Assembly (NCBI GenBank): GCA_000827205.1
Contig: KN832560.1
Coordinates: 473,826-537,824 of the forward strand
DNA length: 63,999 nucleotides
Direction of reading: 5' to 3'
Source: Plicaturopsis crispa FD-325 SS-3
Lineage: Eukaryota; Basidiomycota; Agaricomycetes; Amylocorticiales; Amylocorticiaceae
In this document: piece after piece, positions 11,501-21,579 of the stretch
Layout of the letters: every line of letters starts with the position of its first letter
Position numbering within the stretch: the first letter of the stretch is position 1
The notes under the pieces: model-generated
Told to the model about the DNA's origin: nothing
Databases searched by the model: none
What the model saw: only the letters and a program-made list of their open reading frames with translations
Position numbers and translations under genes: made by a program

Positions 11501-13850
11501 CTGTGAACAGGTCAAGCGTACGATCCTTCTTGTTTTCGGCATCCCATGAATGATAGCTTGAGCCCGCAGACTCCAACGAGGACCGAGACGAATTCGCCAC
11601 AGGTGAGAAAACGAGTGGGTGCACCGGTGTCAGTGTGAAAGGAGAGGACGGCCGATTTTGTTTCGACGAGCGACGACTGGTTGTTCCAGTACTGGTACTC
11701 AAGTCGTTGTTTGGGAAAGACGGAGAAGTAGGGGATCGAGTAGAGCTTTGAGTCGGGGTATCAGAGCGGGCGCCATTCGTGGGCAGCAGCAAGGGCGAGC
11801 CAAGCTCAACACCAGATATCAATGAGGCTCGACGATTATCCGGTCCTGATTGGCTCGGCGACTCGTTCCAAGCGGACGATGCGATGTCTGACCCGTGATC
11901 GAGCAAGGGCGAATCAGGCAGGGCGGGGGAGCGAAGGGATCTTGATACCGATTTCGACCGCTCGATGTGCCGCTGCATATCCGTATGCATTCCACCAGCC
12001 TCGCTACTCATAAGGCTTCCGTTGCGGCTGTAGCCCGACATACTGCTCTCGGCCCTTGCATGGGTTGCGTTGTTGGACGAAGGATTCCACGTTATGCTAG
12101 ACGGTGTACTCGGACGCGAAGATACTGTCATGGGTTGGAATGCAAGACCGGAGAGAGGGGATGCCGGGCGTCGTCTACCTGCAATGGAGGCAAGAGCATT
12201 CTCGGTTTCTTGCGCGAAGCTATCAGCCCTGTGGTCGTCTGGGGTGAGTCGGCCATTCAGGGTCCGGGGTAAGAACATGGGCGTAGAGCTTGACGCTGAG
12301 CCTGATTGAGCTGTGTGTCGGTTGGACGCATTGGAACCGCGCCTGAGGATGCTCGACGGCAGCGTAGAAGGGATGACGGGGGCTTGCTTGTCCACATGGC
12401 TGGCCACCGATGGGGAAGAGGCGCGCGGTGTTGTTGAGTGGGAGCGGGAGAGTTGGTCGTCGGAATCAAAGGCAGTATCGCGGGGGGTCATAGGTCGCGG
12501 CATACCGGGCACATACCCTGGCACACGCGGCGACGGAGAGGCAGACGGTCGAAGAGGCGTCGGTGAAGATGGCTGTGGTTTAACTTCTACATTGTCCGGC
12601 TTCGGAGACGATACTGCCATGCCTACTGCCTGCTGAATGGTATCAGGTATATCCTGTGGCATGCTTTTAGTCAACGCGAAAGATAACATGTTATGACACA
12701 TGTGCATACCGTATCAATCTGTGGACGGGTCTGTTCCACGGGGAAACCGCGTGAGATTGGTGCAGACCGCGGCATTACGATTTCATCTTCAGTGGTTTCT
12801 TCCTCCATTTCCTTGATAGCCTCCTCCAGTGCCAGCGACGCACGTCTAAGCGCCTTGGGATTGAGCGCCCTAGAGAGTCGATATTCCGCTTCTGACTCGG
12901 AGTTATCAGAGTATGGCGCCGGAGCGAAGAGGGGTGCAGAGCGCGCTACCGGCTTTTCGCTAGGACTCGAGTGGTTCGATGATAAAGACCCGTTGCCCTC
13001 AGGAGTAGTGGGTCGCAGACTGTCGGAGTTGGAGTAGGTAGATAACTTTCCACGCGCGCTGTACGACGACTCCGTAGGTGTGCGTGAGCTTCCACTCTTC
13101 TGGGAGGTGACGCTCCTGACGTAGCTGTGGTCCCGGAACCGCCCTGAACCAAACATGTTGTTACTGTATCTCTTCGCTGGGCGTGCGCTGCTCGAGGCAT
13201 ACGTGCGGTCAGAATCCACGGTGTTAGACGACCGTACTGATTGGCGTTCATTTGATGCCTGGTAGTCTGAATCCGCAGGCTCTCCGAGGTCTGTGTTGGC
13301 CGTCCCGTTCGAACGCATCCTTCCCAAGGTCTCCAGAATCATATCCTCTTCTTCCTCTGAAATCTGATTCTCTGCACCCCGCGCCCTCTGCTCGGCAAAC
13401 CGGTCCTTCAAGGCCTCCAGTGAAACAGGACTACCGGTCGACGACCGAAGAAGGGTGAAGCGTCGGGTGAGGCTACGAGGAACAAGCCCGTATCAGTACC
13501 GCAAACGAATGTGGCAACATGCAACTCACTCTGGCAATATAAGAGATGTGCGAAAGTTGCTTGCTGGCGGTAGCTCGGGCTGGGATATGTCGGGAATATG
13601 CTCGTGGGGGGAGGAACTACGCAAATACTCGGGGACAGGACTTCGTTTCGCGTCGGACTTTTTGCTAATAACAAGGAACAAGAAGACCGATGAGTCTAGC
13701 GAGGTGATGGGGACAGAAATTGAAGTACATACCGGAAACGATGCATATTGGATCAGTCTGTCCTCGCTGGGGACACGTTTCGTACGAGGGGCTGCCGGTC
13801 GAGGGGGCCGTAGGAAGAGACAATTGGGATAGCGAACGATCTTGGAAACG
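8586..13850 (-). CDS. Very large Ser-rich conserved protein, function unknown
   Basis: At least seven exons join cleanly into a protein of about 1500 residues. Near the N-terminus: PSEDRLIQYASF, then LTRRFTLLRSSTGSPVS, EALKDRFAEQRARG and ISEEEEDMILETLGRMR. A long Ser/Pro/Arg-rich disordered body follows. The C-terminus is conserved: EVIELANGETIWSIVNGLRD, SRASFASEYSLRD, VFYSSSAQIGRLIENM and WTVEERLEHMIGAME. Introns include about 8786-8843 (K|VFYSS), 9238-9293, a join inside ETIW|S, 11171-11222 (NR|VASP) and one near 12680. The folded parts are therefore at the two ends. I recognise the pattern only as a conserved Agaricomycete unknown. The first exon is unresolved: the frame is open to an ATG at 14101, but that part reads like leader, and one upstream join may use an AAG acceptor. 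Confidence 0.7.
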
Positions 13851-14414
13851 AAAGGACAGGCAACGTGGGGAACACGCGTAGAAGACGAGAAGATCAGAAA
13901 GACTTTCGAATAAAAATGTTGACAGCGAGCTGTGATTAGGCTGAAGGCACTGGGAAATGGAGTAGCAGAGAGACCAGAAATGTAGAAAAAGAAAAGATAG
14001 TGTTGAGTTGACCGGAGCGTCGAGCGTTGACTGTACCGCCGGCGTACACAAGAGAAAGTTTCAATAACTCGCGCATAATTGAAGAGGGCTTCGGTCAACA
14101 ATTACAAACAAATATCTCTATGTCAGTTTTATTATCACGGCGCAAGTCTTCGCAGCATCTGCTCATTCTTGGAGTGATCCTATGTAAAGACAAGCCGATA
14201 ACTCGCTTTAACTCGAGGCAGTCGTGTTCGCTTTCAAGATACTTCATTTGGACGCCACGACTCCTGGACGGACCTGCTACTCGAATTGCCGCAATGATGG
14301 CACTTTGGGTATGTTGAATGCACTGTTCTCGTGTCAGGGGAGGTGGTAATACAGCCGGCATGATACATCGATGGATAGTGTGGTGAGATTCTGCGCCATT
14401 TTCTGCTCCTTTCC
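13851..14414. other. Leader or intergenic stretch upstream of the Ser-rich gene
   Basis: On the minus strand this is C/T-rich and probably holds the promoter, leader and perhaps a first small exon of the Ser-rich gene. Frames at 13526-14101 and 13665-14051 (-) extend into it without protein-like composition. The E2 gene ends at its right border. Confidence 0.4.
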
Positions 14415-15371
14415 TCAAGCTGCATACCTGAAGGGATCACTGGAATCAGCGTGCCGTGCACAACTTGACAGGCAAAGACTTACTTCTTCGTCCATTCTTT
14501 CGCCGTTGCGAGAAATTTCTTCTTGTCGTTCTTGACCAGCTGCACGTAATGCACGCTAAGCTCTTGCTCAGTAGATAAAGTTGATTACATACGGCAGCGA
14601 TGTCCGGTTCAAATGGATCATCCGCACTTGGGTTGTTGACCTTCTCCTTGATTATAGACAGCACTACGTGAAGTCAGATGCTACTCCAGTCCCAGAAATA
14701 AATCAGAAGACACACACCGGTGGACAAAGTAACCGAAGGCTTCCACTGGTGGATGCATAGCAAGCAATCAGACGCGGTCATGCCCAGTACATGCACGCGA
14801 CTATACCTCATCCCGCAATATTGGGACACAGATAGATCCCTCCTCGTTTATGCCAGGATGGTAGATCTTGGTCTTAAAGGTCACCTGTCATACAAGTGAC
14901 AGGTTAGCAAAAAAGACCGACTGTGTCTCCCAGAAGGATGATCGTACGGTAGGTGCTTTGAATGGGTAGTTCTCCGGCAGGACGATTGTAAAGCGGAATG
15001 TCCCATCTTTGTATGGACTTTCTGCCTATTACAGAAGTTAGCTGAGGACACGTACATGCACATCGCGAACTCACGGCACCCTTCACAGTGCAGTCCCACT
15101 CAAATAGGTTATCCTCCTTAGGATTCACGCTAACGCCCTATGATACGCATGGAGATTAGCAGATTTTAAAGGATATATTTTCTGCGGTACGTGCCTCAAT
15201 TGGGTTGCTGTTTATATCCCTCAGCTCCTGGAGAACGAAGAGCGTAAGAAATTGAAGGTTGTCGAGTCGCGCGACTGGCACGGAACGATACCTTGGAGAT
15301 TCGTCTATCGAGTTTATCAGCCCTCGTGTGGTGTCACAATATTCTGCATAGACATACCGAAGGGCAGTCAT
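14415..15371 (-). CDS. Ubiquitin-conjugating enzyme E2
   Basis: About nine small exons give a class I E2 (core only, about 148 residues): MTALRRISKELRDINSNPIE, GVSVNPKEDNLFEWDC, GTFRFTIVLPENYPFKAPTV, TFKTKIYHPGINEEGSICVP, ILRDEWKPSVTLSTVLSI, NNPSADDPFEPDIAA and a C-terminal helix ending EWTKKYAA. The catalytic Cys is in GSICVP. The usual HPN motif reads HPG (KIYHPGINEEG). Start: ATGACTGCCCTTCG joins over an intron to the ACGAATCTCCAAG exon, giving the expected MxALRRISKEL N-terminus. The join NPIE|GVSV needs a GC-AG intron (15138-15194, donor gcacgt); the nearby GT would shift the frame. It resembles the UBE2L3/UbcH7-like branch more than Rad6. It is divergent from the Bre2 gene, with 189 bases between starts. 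Confidence 0.85.
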
Positions 15372-15560
15372 CACAAAACCGATGGCAGAATCGAGGCAGA
15401 ATGTTACGGTGGACAGATGTGGGCCTCCGTCGTTTGTCCGAAGCAGCGCGATTGAAGCAAGGATGGACAGGGGCGTTCATCTCCCGATTCGCCACCCTCC
15501 TCAGGTCCTTTATCAAAAACACCGTCAAGTACTGAGTACTGAGTCTGCAGCCTGTGGCCG

Positions 15561-17516
15561 TTGCGCCGCTTTGCTCCTTACTATCAACAACGAACGGCGA
15601 TGCTGGCTACAGCGGGCTCTTCACCTTCACGCGAAGCATCTCCTGCTATCACACCCCTCACACATGTCAGTCAGTCACTGAACAAACGGCGGAAACACGT
15701 CGATTCTGCAACTGCCGGCTCGCCGTCACCTTCAGATGCAGGAAATAGTGCAAACGCGACGGAAAACATCGTTCTTCCAGACCGACATGATCTCGCCTCG
15801 AGACCACGCCTTACGATCTCGCGTCATCCTGTTTTCGCGTCCCAAGGGGACGGCACCGATTTCCATACAACCGACCAGATCGCCATGAACCGCATGGGCT
15901 TTCGATACATACCAGCAGGTGTCACCCCCGGCGCAGCAATCCCATTCAGGACAATAGAGTCTGCGCCGACATCGTATCGCGTGAGCTGGGAAGACCGGAG
16001 CCCATTCATTAAAGTTACTACGGACGGGTTGCGTCTACTCGGTGACAAGGGATTCCGGAGTGCGCGATGTAACGCGCCAATACGCGAAGGACGTTGGTAT
16101 ATGGAAGTCAAAATCGAAAAGGGCGGCGGGGAGTGCACAGATGATGGTGCCGCGCACGAGGGAAGTCATGTTAGGCTTGGGTGGGGGAGACGAGAGGCAC
16201 CGCTCAATGGGCCTGTCGGCCTCGACGGCTATAGCTACGGAATACGCGACAAAACAGGGGATAAAGTCACCTTGTCGCGTCCGCGGCCTTATGGTCGCGC
16301 CTTTGGCTCGGGGGATGTCATTGGTATGTACATTTGTCTCCCCCCTAGGCGACAGCCTACCGCCAACGACCCGCACGATCCTGCGCACGTCAAACGCGAG
16401 CGTATCGCGATTGAATTCAAAGGTCAAGAATATTTCGAGGCTGTCGAGTATCCCCAGTCGAAGGAGATGAAGACCCTCATGGATTACTCGAGCAAGACGA
16501 CCGACACATCCTCCGTGCCGTCTACGGTCAAAAAATCTGCGACCGTGAAGAATGTCCCCGTGCGAGGGCGAAATAACAAAAACATTCCCGAAGCCGCCCC
16601 TCTACGGCCATTACCAACCCTTCCAGACTCATACATCGCGTTCTTCGTCAACGGAGAGTGCCAGGGCGTGGCATTCGACGACTTATACGACTACCTTCCT
16701 CTCCGAGCCACGCAAGAATCTCGGAAAGACAAGGGACGAAAGCGAACTCGCGAAGGCCTCGAGCATAAAGAAAACCCTTTCGACGATGGATCTCTCGGGT
16801 ACTATCCTTCCATATCACTCTTCAACGATGCCCGTGTCGAAATGAATCCCGGTCCTCATTTCAAGTTCCCTCCGCCCTCCGATGTTGACGCGGTGCTCCA
16901 AAGGTCCGCGAGCGCTACAGATGGAAACCACGCTTGGCGTCCCGTATGCGAGCGATATTCCGAATACATGCACGAGCAGTGGCATTTGGATGCGCAGGAG
17001 GAGAAAGATGCCAAGTCAGAGGCCGCCAAGAGAGTTGCCGCAGAGAAATCTGAAGCTGCGAGGAAAGCGCAGCGAGATAAGAAACGAAGGGAGGGAGATG
17101 CTAGGAGGAGAGCCCTGAAGAAGGCAGCCGGCGCTGGATCGCGGCCGGACTCGCCTGCTGCAGCGGTGGATGATGGCCCTGCATCTCGCGCCTCTTCCGC
17201 GATGCCTGAACAAGGTGCGCCGTCGACAGGATGGCCTGCTGCGAGTGAAGGCTTGGACGACGGTCGTGCATCGCGCGCATCCTCGGTGATGCATGAACAA
17301 AGTGCGCCGTCGGCGGGATGGCCTCTCGTGGGCGATGCTGCGCTAGACATCGCTTATTCGCCGTCACCAACGCTAGCATCCAGCACGGATATGCATGGCA
17401 TGCAGGACGATTATAGCCCGCTACCTGACAATGGGGAAGAGGTTTCATGGACTCCAGCTGGCTACCAAGCTGAGGAACCAGACGCAGATGTATCTTACGC
17501 ACACGAGCCGTCATGA
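15561..17516 (+). CDS. BRE2: Ash2/Bre2-type SPRY subunit of the Set1/COMPASS H3K4 methyltransferase
   Basis: A single-exon frame of 651 residues. The SPRY core spans residues about 130-290: YRVSWEDRSPFIKVTTDG, GFRSARCNAPIREGRWYME, HVRLGWGRREAPLNGPVG, LDGYSYGIRDKTGDKV and SGDVIGMYICLPPR. A split second half follows after a disordered insert (residues about 320-360): PDSYIAFFVNGECQGVAFDD, YYPSISLFNDARVEMNPGPH. That split is usual for fungal Bre2/Ash2. A charged Ala/Lys/Glu coiled-coil stretch (residues about 490-530) and a Ser/Ala-rich tail with duplicated ASRASS(A/V)M(P/H)EQ words follow. In COMPASS this subunit works with Sdc1/Dpy30 to activate Set1. No PHD or winged-helix part is present, as in yeast Bre2. 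A second ATG lies 13 codons in (MLATAGSSPSREA) and is an equally good start. Confidence 0.85.
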   Translation: MRRFAPYYQQRTAMLATAGSSPSREASPAITPLTHVSQSLNKRRKHVDSATAGSPSPSDAGNSANATENIVLPDRHDLASRPRLTISRHPVFASQGDGTDFHTTDQIAMNRMGFRYIPAGVTPGAAIPFRTIESAPTSYRVSWEDRSPFIKVTTDGLRLLGDKGFRSARCNAPIREGRWYMEVKIEKGGGECTDDGAAHEGSHVRLGWGRREAPLNGPVGLDGYSYGIRDKTGDKVTLSRPRPYGRAFGSGDVIGMYICLPPRRQPTANDPHDPAHVKRERIAIEFKGQEYFEAVEYPQSKEMKTLMDYSSKTTDTSSVPSTVKKSATVKNVPVRGRNNKNIPEAAPLRPLPTLPDSYIAFFVNGECQGVAFDDLYDYLPLRATQESRKDKGRKRTREGLEHKENPFDDGSLGYYPSISLFNDARVEMNPGPHFKFPPPSDVDAVLQRSASATDGNHAWRPVCERYSEYMHEQWHLDAQEEKDAKSEAAKRVAAEKSEAARKAQRDKKRREGDARRRALKKAAGAGSRPDSPAAAVDDGPASRASSAMPEQGAPSTGWPAASEGLDDGRASRASSVMHEQSAPSAGWPLVGDAALDIAYSPSPTLASSTDMHGMQDDYSPLPDNGEEVSWTPAGYQAEEPDADVSYAHEPS

Positions 17517-17728
17517 CTGCACCGTCTGCACGCTTCATTTATTATGATTAGGACGGATGAAAGGAATGACGAAAAGTATTAAGGTAGAGGTAAGATGGTC
17601 TGTTACATTTACAAATGCTCCAGGTAAGGAAGTAGGGGAGGATAAGTAGGGTATGATCCAGCCGGGTGACAAGGTATGAACGAGAATAAGAGCATGCAAT
17701 AAATATGAGGATCCAATCGCTCAAAGCC

Positions 17729-20700
17729 TCAATCAGTCCAATGCGGAGGTGGGGTATGCACTCCGTATCTGTAGAACATCCATGAAGAGGTTAGTTCGCA
17801 TCGCATGTCTCCTGCACCGAGAGTGAGCTTACCCGACGGTGACACCAAGTCCTTTGGCCTTTTCGACGCGTATATCGAACTTTAGATCCCCAGTCGTGTT
17901 GTCCCATTGAACACTGCACCAGTTCCGCTGTCCCATGATGTAGCGTTGCTTTCTGTTGGATCCATTCGTCTCGGTGACGAATAGTGGGAGCTGGGAGCCG
18001 GCCAGGTTAGTGCTTCATTTTGCGAGATTAAAACGGGTGCCATACCATCGACTCGTCTGTGTCCGCGTAGTGCATAGTTTTGTGCGTCTTTGTAGCAAGA
18101 GTCGAGACCATGCTGATCACGCCGCCAGGAGGTCTTCAGGAGATAACATCAGTTTTGGCCGTCCGGAAATGAGACATTACTCACGCGGTGTTCACGATAG
18201 CACCTATATGCGCAAAGTCCGTCAGAACTGTCTACAATGAGCGTAGACTTGTGCTCACTTGTTACGACATTGATCATGTACCGATAGTCTTGCGGTGGAG
18301 GGATTGCAGTTGCATTCTTTCCTTTGACAAGAGTCTTCAGGACCCCCACGGCGGCACAGTGCACGTCACCGGACAAGAATGTCACTCGGACACGCTTAGC
18401 TTTGGCAAACCTCTGCATCTGCTCGATGAACCAATTTCTTTCTTTCTGCAGGACGTTGAGTACCTGGTATGACCGATGAAGCGACCGGGATTACCTTGTG
18501 GGACTTTGCCGTCCAATGGTCGTTCTGAACGGTATGTAGTCAGCATCCTCCCCGCACGAACCACGAAAAGTTGCCCACCAAATCGTCTAGCAGCTCGGCT
18601 TCTGCGTTGAATTTATTCACGAAACCAGCAAGGCCCAAGGACCCCGATCTGCCCAAGGCGACCAAAGGATTAAACTTCGACTCCAATGCCGATTCCAAGA
18701 AAACCATTCTAGTGTCTTGTCAGTTAATTGCAACTCGCCCTTTGGGTCAATGTTTTACCTCGGGTATGCGATAGGTATTCCTAGGATATACAGCGTAAGA
18801 GCTCGATAACAACAGACCATCTCCGGAAGGCATTTGCTCACTGACCTATTTGGACCACGAGATGCTCAACACCAGGCGGTAAGAGAGAAAGTCTTTCGAA
18901 GACTTTCTGATACTCCGCAGGACTGCAAACTTGATCTTTTCGTCGCTCCGCTCTATAAGGCATATATTAATTGTGTTTGCAATTCGTAAAAAACGCGCCA
19001 TGCTTACCGACAGTCCAGGAGAAGTATAGCCGTCTGTGGGCCAAGAGAGGCCAAGAAGGAGTGAGAAGGAAATGGCACGTATGGTCCATCACTGCCAATG
19101 ATCAACGACTTGTTGCAGTGTCGTTTGTCGTCAAGTCCATCCACCTCGACTACAAGACCGTGAGCGCTTGGAGTGACTAGCAACAGTGGACGGATTTACC
19201 GTTTATGAAGCACTGGAACAAGAGGAAGTAGAAATATCCTCGTGATCCGATGCTACGTTCGACGCCCAAGTCAGCTGGGTAGTCAATATGAATATAGCTA
19301 GCGGTACACACTGCCTAAACACAGGGGAACGTTGAAGGTCGTCGGGATCTGGGGGGCCATATTAGCCAATGCTTTCTACAAGTAAACGTACGTGGAACAT
19401 TACAGCTTCCAAAACCATCAATCTTGCGGACGGTATCGCTCAAGTTAATTCAATATTATATTCCGGGGCGCGCAATCTGCTCACCAAGTCTACCAAGGAG
19501 CAATTTCAGTCAACTGGGAGTGAACTGTTTTCTTCAACAACGTACCGTGGTCATCTATACGTGGGTCCCACTATATCAGCCGTATATTTGACAGCTAAAG
19601 GAAGTCTACTGTACCACACATATTCAACATTGGACTGTGTGGCATATCCCGTCAGAAGTGTGCATGTGATATGGAATACGATCTGTACACACATGGTGCT
19701 GTTGGCACGAGCGAAAGCGCCGCTACGGAACGCGTGGCAGTAGTGATTAAAGTAAAAGCGGTCAATGGCGATGGCTACCTCGTCTGTGAGGGGGTAGTTT
19801 TGTTTCTCTTCAGGACTAAGTCCGGAAACCCATTCTTGCAATTCGGGTTCCCGCGTGAGCCTGAGGCAACGAAAGTGAAAACGCATCAGTTGCCGACCGT
19901 CATTCGCCACGACTATAGACCCACCCATCACAGTATAACTGGTCGCCGCCACCAACCAGGGCATGGAATGGAGTCTCGTTATGTTTCGTAAGGAGGTCAA
20001 TCCATACAGGGTCATAACCGCTCTGAAAGCCTGGTCCCCGGAAATCGTCAGGGTTGACACCAGCACTGAAACCATTGCACTGCAAACACATCAGGACGAG
20101 AATGAACGAGCTGGAGGCGTGGATTCCGCACCGAGTGAGCTGCCCATCGCATATTCTGGTCACGAGCTGGAACGTGGAATTCAAGGTCCTGGCCGCGGTT
20201 GATGCTATACCGGACCTTCATTTCCTTGGGACCTAAGGGAACTTGCATCATGAATCGCCAGAATGTAAACGTCCTGTTGTGTTTTCATCAGCACAGCGAT
20301 TCGAAATGGTTGTAGTCGATACAAACCCTCCATTCCCAGCGTAAACCCAAATTTCTTGGCCGGGAACTTGCACTGCATGAGCGTGGGGTCCCCGATGAGC
20401 AGCTCCATTTTCGTTCGGATCTACGTCCAACACCGGAGTCGAGTGTGGATCCGCTGGATGGGGACCCAAGTCGAATGATTTCCCTTTCGTGCGGCTATGG
20501 GACTTGCCAAGGGGCCTGTCGGGGTCCCAAGAGACTGTGAGCGTAGGGTGTGGCTCATACACAGAGCCGGCGTCTGCCGCTGAAATGCAGACCGCTTCAA
20601 ATGACGGTCTTCGTATTGAGGAGAACTGTCACGTACTGACGATGAGTGCCGCGCCATTCCATACACCTCTCTCGTCCACGGTATCGTAGCGCAGCAGAGG

Positions 20701-21179
20701 TCCGACCATAAATTGCAGCGGCGGCTCCATCCGCGCGACCCGGGATGCCTTCGAGCGCTCAACGGCGCTTAACCCTGCCAGTTCCGAGACGCGGCTTTGT
20801 CCCGACACACGACTAGATGCAGTGGATCGGTGGTCGCCTCCGCTGTAATCAGGGGGCGCCGGGGGTCCGGGAGGAGATCCAGGATATCCTCTCTGCCGGA
20901 AGTTGTGCATGTGCATGTGATGGTCTTTGGGGGGAATGGGCGGAGGACCGGGCGAGCCTGGCACTTGGACGGGACTGAATCCACCGATGAACTGCTCCTG
21001 CATGGGCATGACCTGCTCGACGGGCTGGTAATGGCCATCGGGGCCGCGTTGGGGCGCACTCCGCAAGCTGTCCTGAAACGCGCACGGATGCCGACGATTA
21101 AAGCGCTGGAGACGCGAAATTGCGCGAGACTGCTTACCCTGTCTGCCCGATGCAAGGCATGCCATCCTGGGTTATCCAT
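17729..21179 (-). CDS. PhoD-like metallophosphatase
   Basis: Many small exons (more than ten) are joined. The N-terminus is MDNPGWHALHRADR|DSLRSAPQ, then a Pro/Gly-rich region (PGPPPIPPKDHHMHMHNF) and EPPLQFMVGPLLRYDTVDE. The core includes TLTVSWDPDRPLG, GQEIWVYAGN, NPDDFRGPGFQSGYDPVWID, HALVGGGDQLYCD, EPELQEWVSGLSPEEKQNYP, YFYFLLFQCFIN, GIPIAYPRMVFLESALES and VTFLSGDVHCAAVGVL. GGGDQLYCD and the SGDVHCA segment are the metal-binding D and D-x-H elements of the PhoD family. The last exon ends YGVHTPPPHWTD. The start gives phase-0 splicing (ADR|gtaagc ... cag|DSL). No signal peptide is seen, so it is probably intracellular. Substrate unknown. The gene converges on the Bre2 gene, 212 bases apart. 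Confidence 0.8.
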
Positions 21180-21270
21180 AGCTGTATGAGACGCGTTGTG
21201 TTAGGATAGTCTGGCCGAAAATCACTGCCGAGTTCAGATTCTGTGGCCTGCTCGTGACGGTACGAGAAAG

Positions 21271-21280
21271 AAAATATATA
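21271..21280 (-). promoter_or_regulatory. TATA-like box for the PhoD-like gene
   Basis: The minus strand reads TATATATTTT about 92 bases before the predicted ATG at 21179, a usual spacing with a leader. It lies in the 400-base gap to the CAP stop (21180-21579), which otherwise holds nothing I recognise. Confidence 0.4.
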
Positions 21281-21579
21281 TCGCGCCGAACGTCGACATG
21301 GGCGGTCAACAAAGTCGCCGTGGCGAGGAAGTTGAGATCAAATCTTCTGAGAGTCATCTGCGCATCTCAACTTAACTCCGAACATGAGTAACGGTGACCG
21401 AGCCCGTTCTTCCCATTTCTTTCGCTCGTGAACGGTGTCGACTGGCATTCACCCGATCTCAACGTCCAAAATAATTCGGGGTGTATACTGAGTAGCGCAC
21501 ACTATCGCCGTACTAGCTGGAGAGCGAGGAAGCAAAACACACGTTGATTAGCCCGAAACATTAGATAAAATCAACACAG

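Noticed and set aside
9311-12636. Long plus-strand frames such as 9719-10159, 10189-10635 and 12313-12636
   Set aside because: They mirror the minus-strand Ser-rich gene, whose exons join cleanly and end in conserved motifs; the plus frames have no family match and Arg/Gly-rich composition typical of shadow frames.
15156-15528. Minus frames upstream of the E2 as an alternative longer start
   Set aside because: The ATG at 15371 with one short intron gives MTALRRISKEL, the usual E2 N-terminus; longer frames add sequence not seen in the family.
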